Assembly: GCA_015680685.1 (NCBI GenBank)
Contig: MNCI01012718.1
Location: forward strand, 495,048 to 529,232
Origin: Gnetum montanum
Lineage: Eukaryota; Streptophyta; Gnetopsida; Gnetales; Gnetaceae
Length of the DNA: 34,185 bases
Direction: 5' to 3'
Shown: piece by piece, positions 9,349 to 20,040 of the stretch
Position numbering within the stretch: the stretch's first letter is position 1
Layout of the letters: each line of letters opens with the position of its first letter
The notes under the pieces: model-generated
Seen by the model: only the letters and a program-made list of their open reading frames with translations
Told to the model about the DNA's origin: nothing
Databases searched by the model: none
Made by a program: the position numbers and the translations under genes

Positions 9349-9527
9349 ATGGAATAAAAACTTTTCCTCAAGTCAAAGAAAGTGAGGAATAAGTTTAATT
9401 GATTACACAGTGGATAAGTATGGGATTATTGACTAACTAGAAATTTATTCATGTTGTTGTGGAGAGTTAAACACAACAAAATTGGGACACGGACATAGAA
9501 TTACAAAATTTATTGGAACTCATGTGG

Positions 9528-9836
9528 TCAAGGTGGTAATGGCTCCTCCATGGATGCCTTTCCTTTGTCCTGTGCTTTAGGCTTCTGAGATTGATACCAT
9601 TGAAGAAGCGCCTGATGTTTCTCCTCTTCTACCCCGAGGATTATGAGTTGTCCATGCTGATGTTCCAATGTTTGATGTAGTCAGCACTTCCTATGGATAC
9701 GGTAGCTGCAAGAACACTTAGTTGGCCTTGACATGTCATGCCGCAAATAGCCATCGATCCTCTTCATAGGCTCAGGCCTTGACCTCTCGACCTTTTGCTT
9801 GGCCAAATTGTGTAGTGACAGGAGTTCCTTAATGTA
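9528..9836 (-). pseudogene. Coding-like Cys/His-rich, hydrophilic frame near the 3' end of element A
   Basis: On the minus strand, 102 sense codons are interrupted only by one TGA at 9681-9683, between a TGA at 9837-9839 and a terminal TGA at 9528-9530. In order the product has a Leu-rich start (YIKELLSLHNLAKQK), a basic part with RSRPEPMKRIDGY, a Cys/His cluster (CSCSYRIHRKC, with HQTLEHQH just past the stop), an acidic helix (GVEEEKHQALLQWY) and a Lys/Glu/Pro tail. It has no start Met of its own. The composition is far more protein-like than the surrounding frames and it reads in the same direction as gag. The CxC...C...H spacing is reminiscent of small zinc-binding motifs but fits none exactly. 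It could be an extra retrotransposon ORF, a captured host fragment, or part of a longer decayed ORF, since the hydrophobic frame 9852-10253 upstream is in the same frame. I do not recognise a family. Confidence 0.4.
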
Positions 9837-9848
9837 TCAGACTTTATT

Positions 9849-10969
9849 TGTTTAGGTGACACATAAAAGGACATGTAATGGTTTGAGGAACATTTGATAA
9901 AATGATGACAAAAGAAAGATAGATTTGGTAATGAAGTACTCAAAGGGTATAAAATGATGTGGTGATGATGTGCAATGAGTGCAAATTACAAAGGTTATGC
10001 AAGTGGATCCTCCCCGAAGCAGGTTCCTACCTATGATGCCCTTACGTAACCACACCTGAAAATGTCCGTAGGTACTAAAAGGGTTAAATGTAATCCACAC
10101 CAATTCCACAAAACACACACATGTAGGTACCACCATGATGAGGTATGAATTCAATGCTACACAAGACACGAGACAAATACATGAACAATGAGATGAGGCA
10201 AACTGTAGAAGGGATTGCAGAGATTGGGACATGAGATAACTAACCCAAGGCACAATGAATCTTGAGTGTAGGGCATGATTAATGTGTCATTAACCCGTTG
10301 CTCCAAAATCATGACCAAGTCTATTCCTCTAATCCATGACATCGCATTGTTTAATCCATTAATGGATAACCAGAAGAGCACCATGATAGCAAGGCATACG
10401 ATCACTTGGTGTTTTGTCCAAGGGAGGAGTGAATTGGAATTTCTCTACAGCACACATGTTTTTTTTATCTTTTCTTTGTATTTTTCTCTCATTTTTTTTC
10501 TCTTTTCTTTTTCTAGCTACTTTGACACTTTGTTTTCCCCAACAATGAATTAGAGAAGCCACCAACCTTTAGGCATGGTGCATGTCTTTCCAGTGGGACC
10601 CCCAGAACAACATTGAGTTTCTTTATTGAGTGCCTTCATTACTCTTACTCCTATTTTTTGTTAGATCTATAAGGATCTTAGTACACCTAGGTTGCATGAT
10701 AACTCTAATAGATGTCACCAAAGAGAATCCACAAGTCCCCTTGATGTCACACCCTGGCCATTCCTGCTTAGTCCATCCTTCTCACTTTGGGCATAATGAG
10801 CACAAAATTACTTTAAGTTTCAATGATTAGAAATATCATTGTACCCAGAGTAGAACCTCTTATTAATAGAATGGGTGGATGGATGTTGTGGGCTCACTGT
10901 TCAAATAATTACTCACCTGAGACTTGATAGCATAGAACAACACCTCAACCAATGCGTCACATGAGTTTT
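9849..10969 (-). other. Element A 3' untranslated region
   Basis: No credible gene. A block at 10732-10755 (minus: GGGTGTGACATCAAGGGG) matches element B at 24108-24130, and a purine-rich run on the minus strand (about 10455-10515) corresponds to the AG-rich run of B near 24265-24300. This collinearity shows that both elements inherited the same post-coding region. The frames at 9852-10253 and 10275-10553 are low-complexity. Confidence 0.6.
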
Positions 10970-11100
10970 TTATTCATAGATGAGATTACTCATAAAAAGA
11001 CAAAAAAACAAAAAGACAAAATAATAAATTGAAAGATGAAAAACTAGAAAACAAAAAATTATAAAATTAAAGAAAAGAAAAACATCTATTAATTCTGTTG
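10970..11100 (-). other. T-rich tract after gag in element A
   Basis: The minus strand is dominated by T-runs (TTTTTGTTTTTTTGTC and similar). Element B has a comparable T-rich tract just after integrase (about 23725-23850), a feature of the post-coding spacer in Athila-like elements as I recall them. In A it follows gag directly, which places the missing pol between gag and this tract. Confidence 0.55.
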
Positions 11101-11231
11101 TTGTTAGAATGGGGATAACCCCCATAACTAAATGGTTAAGCATAAGTATAATTAATAAAAGGAAGGTTGGGATCCTTGCATGTTGGAAATATTGGGACCT
11201 GGTCATAATTACCCCATTGGGGTTCACACAC

Positions 11232-13095
11232 TTAATTGGAGTTGACATATTGGGGCAAGTTATAAGATGTGGTTAATTTATAAGGAGTTGACCCTCTATG
11301 GTACTTATGACCGTAAGATTGTATGCAAGGATCAACATATCTCCCCATGTGGCTATATTCATTAGGCCACATGGTTGTTAGAGTGTTGAGTGGTGGCCTT
11401 GCTAAGGTAACATGAGGCATTGGGTTCGAAGAGGAAGATACACCATAGTGTTGGACTTGTCCTGAGTTGGTGGATGCAGTGGTTTCTGAACTGTGTTGTC
11501 CCTTTCTACAGTTATGTCTAAAGAAGGGATGCCTATGATGTTGTGGAGGATTCCCATTGCTATTAACAATAGACACATAAGTAACATTCATGGGTTGATG
11601 CTGTGGTGCAAATCCTTCGGGTACAATTGATGGTGATATAGAAGGAGATGAAGGATGAGAATTTTGAAATTGAGGAGAAGTGTAAGGTATGCAAGGTGGT
11701 GATCCTATTGGTAAGGATACGGGTTTGATAGTATTGACAAGAATAATGATAATGTGGTAAGATAGAGGATGTTGACCCAGTTGGGGAAACAGGATGTTGA
11801 ACTTGATAAGCACTTAGGTTTGAATAGTATGAAGGGTGTAACCAGTTTGGGGATGGCCTCCCCCATGACTGGGATTATTGCCACTGTGATCGAACATAGT
11901 ATTTCTATACGAACTTTGGATGTAACATTCTTCCCCAATGCTCCTGTAAATGTGAAAAGATTGGACATTGGCCCTTGGGGTGATCGTACAAAAAAATGTT
12001 ACATTGATATGTATGATTAACAGTTAAGTTCTTATTCTCTTCAACCCTTCTTTTTGATCGTCTAAAGGAGTTTTGTCCTATTTATTGGGTTCTCATAAAT
12101 CTACCTCTAATGGTGTTGGCATATTCTCCACATTTTTCATGTATCCATTCCATCCCTCTATTGATCTTTGCCTCAACTTCATCCAATAATTGTAGTACTC
12201 GCAAAGATGATTCCACCTCCTTACGGTAAGTTGATTTTTCATCTTCATAACCATGGGCCTTTGTTGATTTTTGGGCCTATTGAGATTTTTTAGCATTCTC
12301 CCATTTAGCCATTTCTCCTTCTTCTTTTGCCACTTGCTTGATAAGCTCTTGGAATTGATGGGTTTGTGGCTCATCTAGTTGACCTCAGGCGTACATCCCT
12401 AAGGTTTCCCTTGTTGCATTACGGAGCCCATCTATGATATGGTACATTAGCCTTTCCTCGGAGAACTCATGGCCTGGGTAGTTGTTTAACAATGCATAAT
12501 ATCTTTCTAAGGCCATGTCCAAGGGTTCATGTTGTGCTTGTTTCCATTCTTGGATTTGTCTCCTCAAGGCTGACACTCTTGCATAGGTTTGATATCTTTT
12601 GTTGAAGAGTTCTACCATTATTGGCCAATGTTGAATTGATTTTGGTTTTAGAGACATATATCATACTTTTACTTGGCCAACAAGTGTCGTAGGAAAGAGC
12701 TTAAGTTTTTGCCATCCATTATCAATGTTATTCCATACACAAGCATCATGGAAGGCTTGTAGATGATGTTGCGGATCTACATCATAGCCTCCTGAAAATT
12801 TGGGAAAGTTATTTAAATCAAGCCTGGGTAGATGGCTTTTCTTACGATGCCTACGGGATATTCAAATAGCCTCTTGTATATGCATTAGGCTCTTAGTGGC
12901 TAGTAGGGGTTTATCGTGACTAGGTAGGTTATGAATTTGTGAGTTGGGATGATGTTGTCTTTGTTGATGTACATAGGAGACCCCTACATCAGATTGAGTA
13001 CTTCAAACTTCATCTTCATCATCATATAATTTTTTGGTACTCTAATGAATTACCTTACTAGTTATTACATTGTCATAGTCTTGTGAGAGAGACAT
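11232..13095 (-). pseudogene. gag: Element A gag relic
   Basis: Gag forms the virus-like particle that packages element RNA. The best start is the ATG at 13093-13095 (MSLSQDYDN...), about 115 bases inside the primer site. The Retrotrans_gag core begins near 12805 with FPKFSGGYDVDPQHHLQAFH and continues through VELFNKRYQTYARVS and ALLNNYPGHEFSEERLMYHI (about 12400-12660). A remnant zinc knuckle (YDHPKGQCP, about 11960-12010) has lost its first cysteines relative to element B. A Pro/Ser/His/Tyr-rich tail extends to about 11232. Several in-frame stops sit where the homologous residue in element B or in the family is Trp or Gln, and at least one frame change follows the core. Unlike B and C2, this gag lacks the DEY(V/I)P(D/E)FTF N-terminal module and the Arg/Ser-rich linker: only about 290 bases precede the core, against about 1 kb in B. 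Confidence 0.8.
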
Positions 13096-13210
13096 TGTTG
13101 TGAATCGTGTGTGACTTAGTTGAAATTAATGTCTTTTCTAAAAGATATATCGTGAATACTTTGTTATAGAAATCTTGTATGATATAACTAATCTAGATAA
13201 CTAGCATCGT

Positions 13211-13228
13211 TCCTGGCAATAGCGCCAA
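13211..13228 (-). other. Element A primer-binding site (tRNA-Asp)
   Basis: Minus strand TTGGCGCTATTGCCAGGA directly follows the CACTCATCA end of the 5' LTR. The 3' end of plant tRNA-Asp(GUC) predicts TGGCGCCGTTGCCGGGGA, so the site is decayed by a few transitions. B and C2 have closer matches in the same place. Confidence 0.85.
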
Positions 13229-14115
13229 TGATGAGTGGCGAGGTACCCCTACACTCAACTATATGAATATGAGCATTCACGCACAATTTGGTCGAACATC
13301 GCAGGTGGACTAGTTGTGGTATCTAGATAGTTACTTGTTGACTGCAATTTGCTATCTTCCCACCTAGACTAGTATTTGCTTTGTCACGTATGGTTTAGTC
13401 CAGAGTGAGGTGTATGATGTGGTCCTAAACTAGTGCTACTCCTAGAGGTAATGGAAAATAACTTTAATTAAGCTAAGAGGGAAAGGGTGAAGAGAGTCTA
13501 AGCTAGCCTAAGTGTGATGAGCATCCATCCCTTAATCATCCATACATATCTTGGACCTTGTGTACTACCACTGGGATTACCAAGCACATGTCCTAGATAT
13601 GCTACTGGGATACCAAGTAGTCACACTTAAATACTCGTGATTAAGTTGTACTCATTCCGCGTTTAATAACAGGGGTAGGAGAGGAAGGCAAAGAGATATT
13701 AAGTAAGAAAGCAATAAATAATAGTTAAACTAAGTGAATGTTGCAATGATGAAGTAATCTTGATCTTTATTGGTAGTCATGTGCATGTCCAAGTACGTCA
13801 CACTCGAATAAAGGTTCCATACAATTACAATCATCACACTATAGGCATGCACTGGGGAAAGGCTTGAGATGAACTAAAAACTGACAAAAAGATCCTACTC
13901 TAACACTAACTTTTCCTATGTGCCCAAATGTGTATTTATAGGCTTACACAGGGATCATAATATCGCGTATCTGATATCATTAGCTAGGCTATGATATCAG
14001 GTACCTGATATCGGAGGTCCAATATCAGGGATTCGATATTAGGACTCATCAGACCTGATATCTTGTACCCGATATCAAGGGCCCAATAATAGGGGTTCAA
14101 TATCAGGACTCATCA
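13229..14115 (-). repeat. Element A 5' LTR
   Basis: 887 bp. On the minus strand it starts TGATGAGTCC at 14115. GATATC-centred repeats fill U3 (about 13965-14105), with an internal copy of the TGATGAGTCC start. The TATA box is TATAAATA (complement of 13933-13940). R-U5 ends with TGAGTGTAGGGGTACCTCG-CCACTCATCA in family consensus form. It carries one more U3 repeat unit than the 3' LTR. Confidence 0.92.
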
Positions 14116-14120
14116 AATGT
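14116..14120. repeat. Target-site duplication of element A, right copy (AATGT)
   Basis: Exact repeat of 8480-8484. Confidence 0.9.
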
Positions 14121-15698
14121 TATAATTGATATTTTTGAAAAATTAACCAAGGAAAACTAACTATTAGTAGGGAGGATGATTATTATCCTAACAACATCTA
14201 CATTACTTTTAACAACCATTGTTAAACTTGAAATAACAAAAGGATTTGAGGTAGCAATAGAAAGCTATGGTGAAATGCTAATATATTCTACATTACCCCA
14301 CATTGCCACATAATGTAAACCTTATATTGAGAATCTTTACCATTAACTATAGTTTTAGAATTCTTTTTATAGAATTGTTTAACCCCAAACTTAGTGTTGT
14401 TCACTAAAATTACACCTATGAACTATGGTTACGAAGTTAAGACTCTTGTCACTAAGATAACACCTAATTGTTGACATTAACTTGAATTTTCATGTCTTCA
14501 ACCTTCATATTGTTTTTTTCCTATTTTCAACTTTGACACATTCTTTCTTTTCTTTAGCATTTTTTCTTGAATAGAAAAGGATAAGCATTAAACATATGTT
14601 CTTCACAATGATAAAAGTTAAAAAAATTAGGAAGATTATAATATGTAATTAGTTGAATATAAATCTTTCCACCAACTTGCAATACTCATTCCATTTTACA
14701 AGTAAGAAGATTGATTTTAACAAAAATTTTTTATGAGAACCAAATGGTATAGAAACAAATCTCATATGTTTCATGAGATTGAGAAGGTTAACAATTTGTT
14801 GTTCATCCTTTTGAAAAATAAAAAAAGATTAAATAGCTTGACAAAACATGGAAATTTAGAAAATTTTTCAAAATAGGCATTGAAATCTAGAGTTCACTTA
14901 CAAATAATCAACACTACATGTTTATGAATAAATAATCCTATGTCTAGGGTACACTACACCATCAAAGTATAACCTAGTTAACAAGTAGAAAAAACAAGAA
15001 TAGTACTTAACATAAATGAATTAAATGTTATGCTTTTGCATCATGTTATTTAACTATGAATTAAAACTTCAATTATGAAACCTCTAACCCAAAATTTGAA
15101 TAAATAAATATCGTGATGTAAGATTAGCAACTAATGACTGATATACATCAATAAAAGGAACAAACTTAGGCATCTTATTTGCAACAACATTACTAGAAGA
15201 AGGCATTAAATATTTTTTCTTCCTAGCTAGAAAATATACATTCTAAAAATCAATAAAAACTTTTACATTGGTAGATGAAATAGAAATTTCAACATTGGTA
15301 GAAGGAGCTAAAAATAGTTTAGAATCCTACATCGAAAAGAGATAATATGTAGAAACCAATTCCATTGATGAAACCCTAACAAGATTAACATTTTTTAGTA
15401 AATGAGAGTTAGGATTTACTTTGGGGGTCATTTCTAGTTATTGAGGAAAAAGCAACTAATAACCTCATGATGTCATTATGGAGAAAATCTTTCAAATCAT
15501 CATCCTCTAACTTACCTTATGGATCTATTAGACAAATTTAGTTTCAATAATTATTTTGCACAATGCTTGTAAATCTCAACAATTGTAGCTATAAGTTATT
15601 GAAATTTCCCCACAATAGTAAATACATAATAAAATTCCACTTTCTTGCAACTTTTATTCTCTATGGCATTTTATCCATAACAAGGAGATGCTTACAAT
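14121..15698. other. AT-rich decayed sequence, possibly LINE ORF1-derived
   Basis: No open gene. On the minus strand near 14560-14860, fragments such as NEYCKLVERFIF and, in another frame, IQLITYYNLPNFFNFYHCEE loosely resemble the end of a plant LINE ORF1 (aromatic/Pro-rich segment before a zinc knuckle). This is weak and split between frames. Nothing else is recognisable. Confidence 0.2.
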
Positions 15699-15757
15699 GA
15701 GGTGTTAGCCTAATGATAAGATCCTTCATTTGGAAGTTCCAAGTTATAGGTTCAATT
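15699..15757 (+). mobile_element. tRNA-like sequence, probable SINE head
   Basis: TAGCCTAATGATAAG (15706-15720) resembles an RNA polymerase III A box and GGTTCAATT (15749-15757) a B box, spaced as in a tRNA gene. The tRNA-like body begins GGTGTTAGCC, but the acceptor stem is not closed and no CCA-proximal partner is visible, so it is not a functional tRNA gene. A tRNA-derived SINE remnant is the simplest reading, though I cannot see its tail or target duplications. Confidence 0.4.
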
Positions 15758-16335
15758 AAAACTTTTGTTTTAACAACATTTATCCTAAGACATGTAGTCA
15801 AATTAGAAATTTATATTTTAACATCAAAATATATATCTTGGGGTGTAACTATATTTCAATTATTTTAGGTTCCAACATCTCACCCACTACCACCCCCCTC
15901 CCCTACATCCAACAAAAATGTTTAGCATCATTCTTAGGGATTGTGCTAGGGGTTTAGTGCTAGTTAACATCATAAGATCACTAGAGGATTTTAATGATTA
16001 TTGAGGGATGTTGGATCCCAAAAATGAGTAATAATATTTTAAAAAAATTTCAGAGTACATCATATCATCAAAGAGAGAGTTTAAGGAAAAAGCCTAGTAG
16101 TATTATGGATGCCTTTCTAGGTTATAATCCTTATAACCAATTCTTAAAAACCTTCCCTTTGGGGTAGGAAAGGATCAAGCCTTGCCCTTATTTAGAAGTG
16201 TCTTCATAAAATTTTACTTCTTAAACTATCTTAAAGATAAAATGATACATCAATTAGAAATAAGAACAAATAGCAACAAAAGTTGAAAGCTTTCCATCCT
16301 TGAACCTTCAAAACAAACATAAATTATTATTGTAG
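15758..16335. other. AT-rich spacer before element B
   Basis: No gene. A C-rich patch (about 15880-15905) and a stretch with many TAG stops are the only visible features. Confidence 0.4.
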
Positions 16336-16340
16336 AAAAC
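16336..16340. repeat. Probable target-site duplication of element B, left copy (AAAAC)
   Basis: AAAAC precedes TGATGAG. The right flank is AAAAT (26524-26528), a 4 of 5 match consistent with one C-to-T change since insertion. Confidence 0.6.
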
Positions 16341-17356
16341 TGATGAGAGCGGTTACTCTAGTGGTTACTCTAGAAGTTATTCTAATTATTTGAGCAGTTA
16401 CTCTAGTGGTTACGCTAGTAGTTATTCTAATTATTAGAGTAGTTACTCTAGCGATTACTCTAATTATTAGGGTGGTTACTCTAGCGATTACTCTAGTAGT
16501 TATTCTAATTAGTAGAGGTTACTCTAATGGTTACTTTAGTAGTTATTCTAATTATTAGAGCGGTTACTCTAATTATTAGAGTAGTTGCTCCCAAGCCTAT
16601 AAATATAGTGCCCAAGTGAATAATTGGGAGGAAGTCTTTTAGCAGTTAAGTAGCGAAACTCTTGTAGTTTATTTGAAAGTTAGAGTATTTTCCAAGTGTC
16701 CACAGTAGGAGGTCTAAGTGTGGACGAATCTTTATTCAAGCATTGTGTACCTGAGCACACCTTGTATATAGTAATAAAGACGAGCTCTTTGATTCATCCT
16801 TGTAGCACTTGATATTTTTTTCTTAGGCATTTATTTTATTTTATTTTCTTATGCATTTATTTTATTTTATGCACTTTACATTTATGTTATTAGCATAGCA
16901 ATTCATTTTGATCAATTAAGAAAATCGTTAAATTACATGAGCATGACCACTTCGAGCATGCGTGTAATGCTTGGTAACCTAGTAACGATTAGCGTTTGGT
17001 AATCCCAACAGTGTTGCACTGGTTCAGGATGTGTACAGAAAGTGGGAATGAATGCTGGTGTTAGGATTAGTTAGAACTTAGTTAATGAGTAGTTAAGTTA
17101 AATTAGTTACTTAGTTACCTCTCTCCTTCCCTACTAGCGTAGGACATAAAAACATAAAAGCTATAAAAATCATATGGCTCAAGCTTACTTAACCATACAA
17201 TCGTGACATACAGGTAAGCTTGGGAAGACAATGATCAACCAACTTGTCCTTGTTCCACAAGGGCGCATAAGCACTTAGTCCTTGGAATTTGATTGGATCA
17301 TGCATGAAACACTTGTATTCGTATGGTTGAGCGTAGGGGTACCTCACCGCTCATCA
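16341..17356 (+). repeat. Element B 5' LTR
   Basis: 1016 bp, TGATGAGAGC...CGCTCATCA. U3 consists largely of repeated GTTACTCTAG / GTTATTCTAATTATTAGAG units (16349-16585). The TATA box is TATAAATA at 16598-16605 and the polyadenylation signal AATAAA at 16773-16778, before the conserved GACGAGCTCTTTG. U5 shares CTTGGTAACC, GCGTTTGGTAATCCC and CGTAGGGGTACCTC with the other LTRs. Confidence 0.93.
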
Positions 17357-17376
17357 TTGGCGCTGTTGCCGGGGAC
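17357..17376 (+). other. Element B primer-binding site (tRNA-Asp)
   Basis: TGGCGCTGTTGCCGGGGA at 17358-17375 pairs with the 3' end of plant tRNA-Asp(GUC) with a single mismatch, one base after the LTR end. This fixes the primer and the plus orientation. Confidence 0.92.
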
Positions 17377-17492
17377 TTAGTTGTTTTTGTGCTAACTAGA
17401 ACATAGGAAATCATTCACATCATTGGAATGAACCCTTAGGGTTGGTTTAGAAAATAATAAACAAGAATACATTGCACACTGAACAAATAAGT

Positions 17493-19381
17493 ATGTCTCC
17501 TTCTTCATACGAAAGCGCCTCACTGCCTAGGTTTGAAATAGGAAATAGTCGGTGGCATAATACACATAACATTGATCCTCCAATCCTTCAACAAGTTCGA
17601 GTGGTATATATTCATCTTGATGAGTATATACCAGAGTTCACCTTTATCTTCCATTAAGATGAACAACTGCATTGGCGAGACTTAGAAGGTAACATAGTGT
17701 TACCTTTCAATCATTCAGTCCCGAGCATGCTTCTTCGTGCTCTCACATGGATTGGCATGTTGCACTTACACGTAGAATACATTGTGTAAGACCATGACTC
17801 GAGAGAATATTGTCTCATAGAGGCACAACGTCAAAGGGACTTGCAATAAGAGAGACATCATAAGTCTTTGAAGGGTAGGTGGTCCCAGAATGCCCCACAT
17901 GTCTTAAGCAAAAATGAGAGTGGTGAACCTACCTCAGGCAGTCGCCCACACAATGATGTTCCTCCTCTTGACTTTGGCTAGGGGGTTGTGTATCAGATCC
18001 TTCATTCCACTATTCATAACCCAAGTTCTGATACCCACCAGCACAAAGGGTCGAAAAAAGGGACACAAACTCATGATAAAGATGGACATTCTAATTACAA
18101 TCGTGATCGAGGTCGAGATTGTAGAAGAGAAGGTAGCAGACACCGTCATGGTGACGGTTCTCCTTCTTCTTCACCTTCATCATCTCCTTCACCCTCTCCT
18201 TTAATATCCGTATGTGATCATAAAGAAAAAGACCATGGGGATAAAGGTAAGCAAAGTGGAAGTCATAGATGAAACAACTAGGCAAGGGGACGAGGGCACT
18301 CTAGAGAGTCACAACATAGAAGAAGGGAGAGTAGGGAACAACGTAGGCACCATAGACGCCATGGACGAGATGATCACGATGAACCCCTCTTTGCTACTCG
18401 AAGTATGTTGGACATAACTAAGGTTGTTAGAATTCCAACAAGGCATCAGAAAGATAGTAGGATCAAGAGATTATATATGAATAACATCCCATGATTTGAA
18501 GGGGGATACAATGCTGATCCTCAAAATCATTTACAAGCATTCCATGATGCGTGTACCTTATAGAACATAGAGAACGAATAGCAAAAACTTAAGTTATTCC
18601 CATGGGTATTAGTTAAAGAAGCGAAAAGCTGGTATCAGTCTTTAGAACTAGAATCCATTCATAGGTGGAGTACTATGTTAGAACTATTTAATAACAAGTA
18701 CCAAACATACTCCCAAGTGTCTAACTTGCAAAAGCAAATCTAAGGCTAGAAACAAGGAGGACATGAACCCTTGTATGCTGCCATGGGCTGATACTATGCA
18801 CTGTTACATCATTCTCCTAGCCATGGTTATTCACAAAGGGATCAACTACACCATCTCGTGGATGGGCTTAGGCATAAAATGAGAAGAACCCTTGGGACTT
18901 ATGCCTAAGATTATTTGAGCTTAGGTCCCATCAAATTCAAAAACTATTGGAGCAAGTTGCTAAGGAAGAAGGTGAGCTACAGAAGAGAGAAAATGTGGAA
19001 GAGTATAACCAAGATCCTTCCCTTCAGAAGAGGGGAGTAAGATTTTTTGAGGATTAAGAAGAGTCACCACTCGAAGAGATGGTGACTAGGAAAACTTTGC
19101 CTATCCAAAAGATGACATCAGAAGTTTCGGAAAAGCTAGACCAAATGTGGGATTCCCTAGACAATAGATTTCAAACTATTCTCAAAATAGTAGAGGAGTC
19201 TAGAGAGCAAGGTAGTGAGAAAAGGAAAAAGAAAGAGGCTGAACATGCACGTAGCAAGGGTAAGGGAAAAGTTGCCATCATTGAAGAGGTTGTGGATTCG
19301 GAAACAGATAATGATAGTGGATGTGAGATATGTCAATATGACCATCCTAAGGAATGTTGCCCTATAATCTCACATCTGTAG
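17493..19381 (+). pseudogene. gag: Element B gag relic
   Basis: The start is best placed at the ATG at 17493 (MSPSSYES), because it aligns with the first codons of gag in C2 (33901, MASSYEI); the upstream in-frame ATG at 17472 is not shared. An N-terminal module with LDEYIPEFTFIFH (about 17600-17655) is shared with C2. Next comes a His/Arg/Ser/Asp-rich low-complexity linker (about 18070-18380: RDRGRDCRREG, SPSSSPSSSP, RRRESREQRRHHRRHGR), then the Retrotrans_gag core from about 18490 (FEGGYNADPQNHLQAFHDAC). A zinc knuckle follows at 19322-19360, C-x2-C-x3-H-x3/4-C, one residue shorter than the usual CCHC spacing. Many stops lie at former Trp or Gln codons and a frame change occurs near 18910. 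The final TAG (19379-19381) replaces a Gln codon present in element A, so gag and pol were probably one reading frame. Confidence 0.85.
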
Positions 19382-20040
19382 GGGTCTGGGGTGTATGCAC
19401 TCAACCCACGATTAAACAAAAGGCAAACACCTTAAAGGTTACCTTATCCTCAAGGTTATCCAAGGCAGTTCCACCAACCCTTAACATATTATCCCAGTGG
19501 AACTCCACCATAACTGATTGAGAAATATCAATAGTGGTAGCACCCACAATCATGGGAAATGCCACCACTAAGGCAATAGTATCCTTATCGGTAACCTGAC
19601 CCGTATGGATATTATATGCAGCAACCAATCTCCCCACGTGACTCTATTGGTCATGTCACTTCTCAACCTCGCTACCAAGCTTGTGAGTATTATGGGACTC
19701 CCTCTTCTAGAGGCGATATTTCATAAGCATATCATCCTTCTCATCCGGCCGCATCTCTTCCACCAATAGCTCCAGTACCACCTACTCCCATGATGCAAGG
19801 TGAAATCCCTACCTAGCCGTAGCAATGTAATGCCATGAGGGTTGTTAACTCTCAACCTACTATTGGTTCCAACAACCACATGAAGAAAAGATCTTTCTTT
19901 AGAACCAACAGTCCAAGCAAGCCCTTGCAATCATAAGCAGTTGATTCCTTAGACGCCTCAGTATCAATTAAAACACATATGGTCATGCTAACACATGTCG
20001 TCACCGATTGAATCAAAGTTGGCCATCTTCCTAGGAAATT
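19382..20040 (+). pseudogene. Gag-protease linker of element B
   Basis: Decayed Pro/Gln/Tyr-rich coding sequence (fragments YPQGYPRQFHQP, YYMQQPISPRDS, SLPPIAPVPPTPMMQ) matching in character the Pro/Ser-rich tail of gag in element A. It is interrupted by stops and is part of the original polyprotein, with no independent gene. Confidence 0.55.

Larger units (their letters stand above)
8485..14115 (-). mobile_element. Element A: complete non-autonomous LTR retrotransposon carrying gag but no pol
   Basis: Two direct LTRs (8485-9338 and 13229-14115) enclose a 3.9-kb interior. The primer site for tRNA-Asp is next to the right LTR and the polypurine tract next to the left LTR, so the element runs on the minus strand. 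Perfect AATGT duplications flank it. The interior carries a decayed gag (core domain and remnant zinc knuckle), a T-rich spacer and a 3' region. No protease, RT, RNase H or integrase is visible. This is the layout of gag-only terminal-repeat elements (TR-GAG-like). Both gag and the 3' block align to element B, so A is probably a deletion derivative of the same clade. The LTRs differ at several percent of positions by eye, so the insertion is old. Confidence 0.9.

Noticed and set aside
11232-11813. 193-codon Pro/Ser/His-rich frame as an independent gene
   Set aside because: It lies downstream of the gag core of element A in the same orientation and corresponds in position to the Pro/Gln/Tyr-rich gag tail of element B, so it is treated as part of the gag relic.
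15699-15757. Functional tRNA gene
   Set aside because: No closing acceptor stem and weak B box; kept only as a SINE-like remnant.
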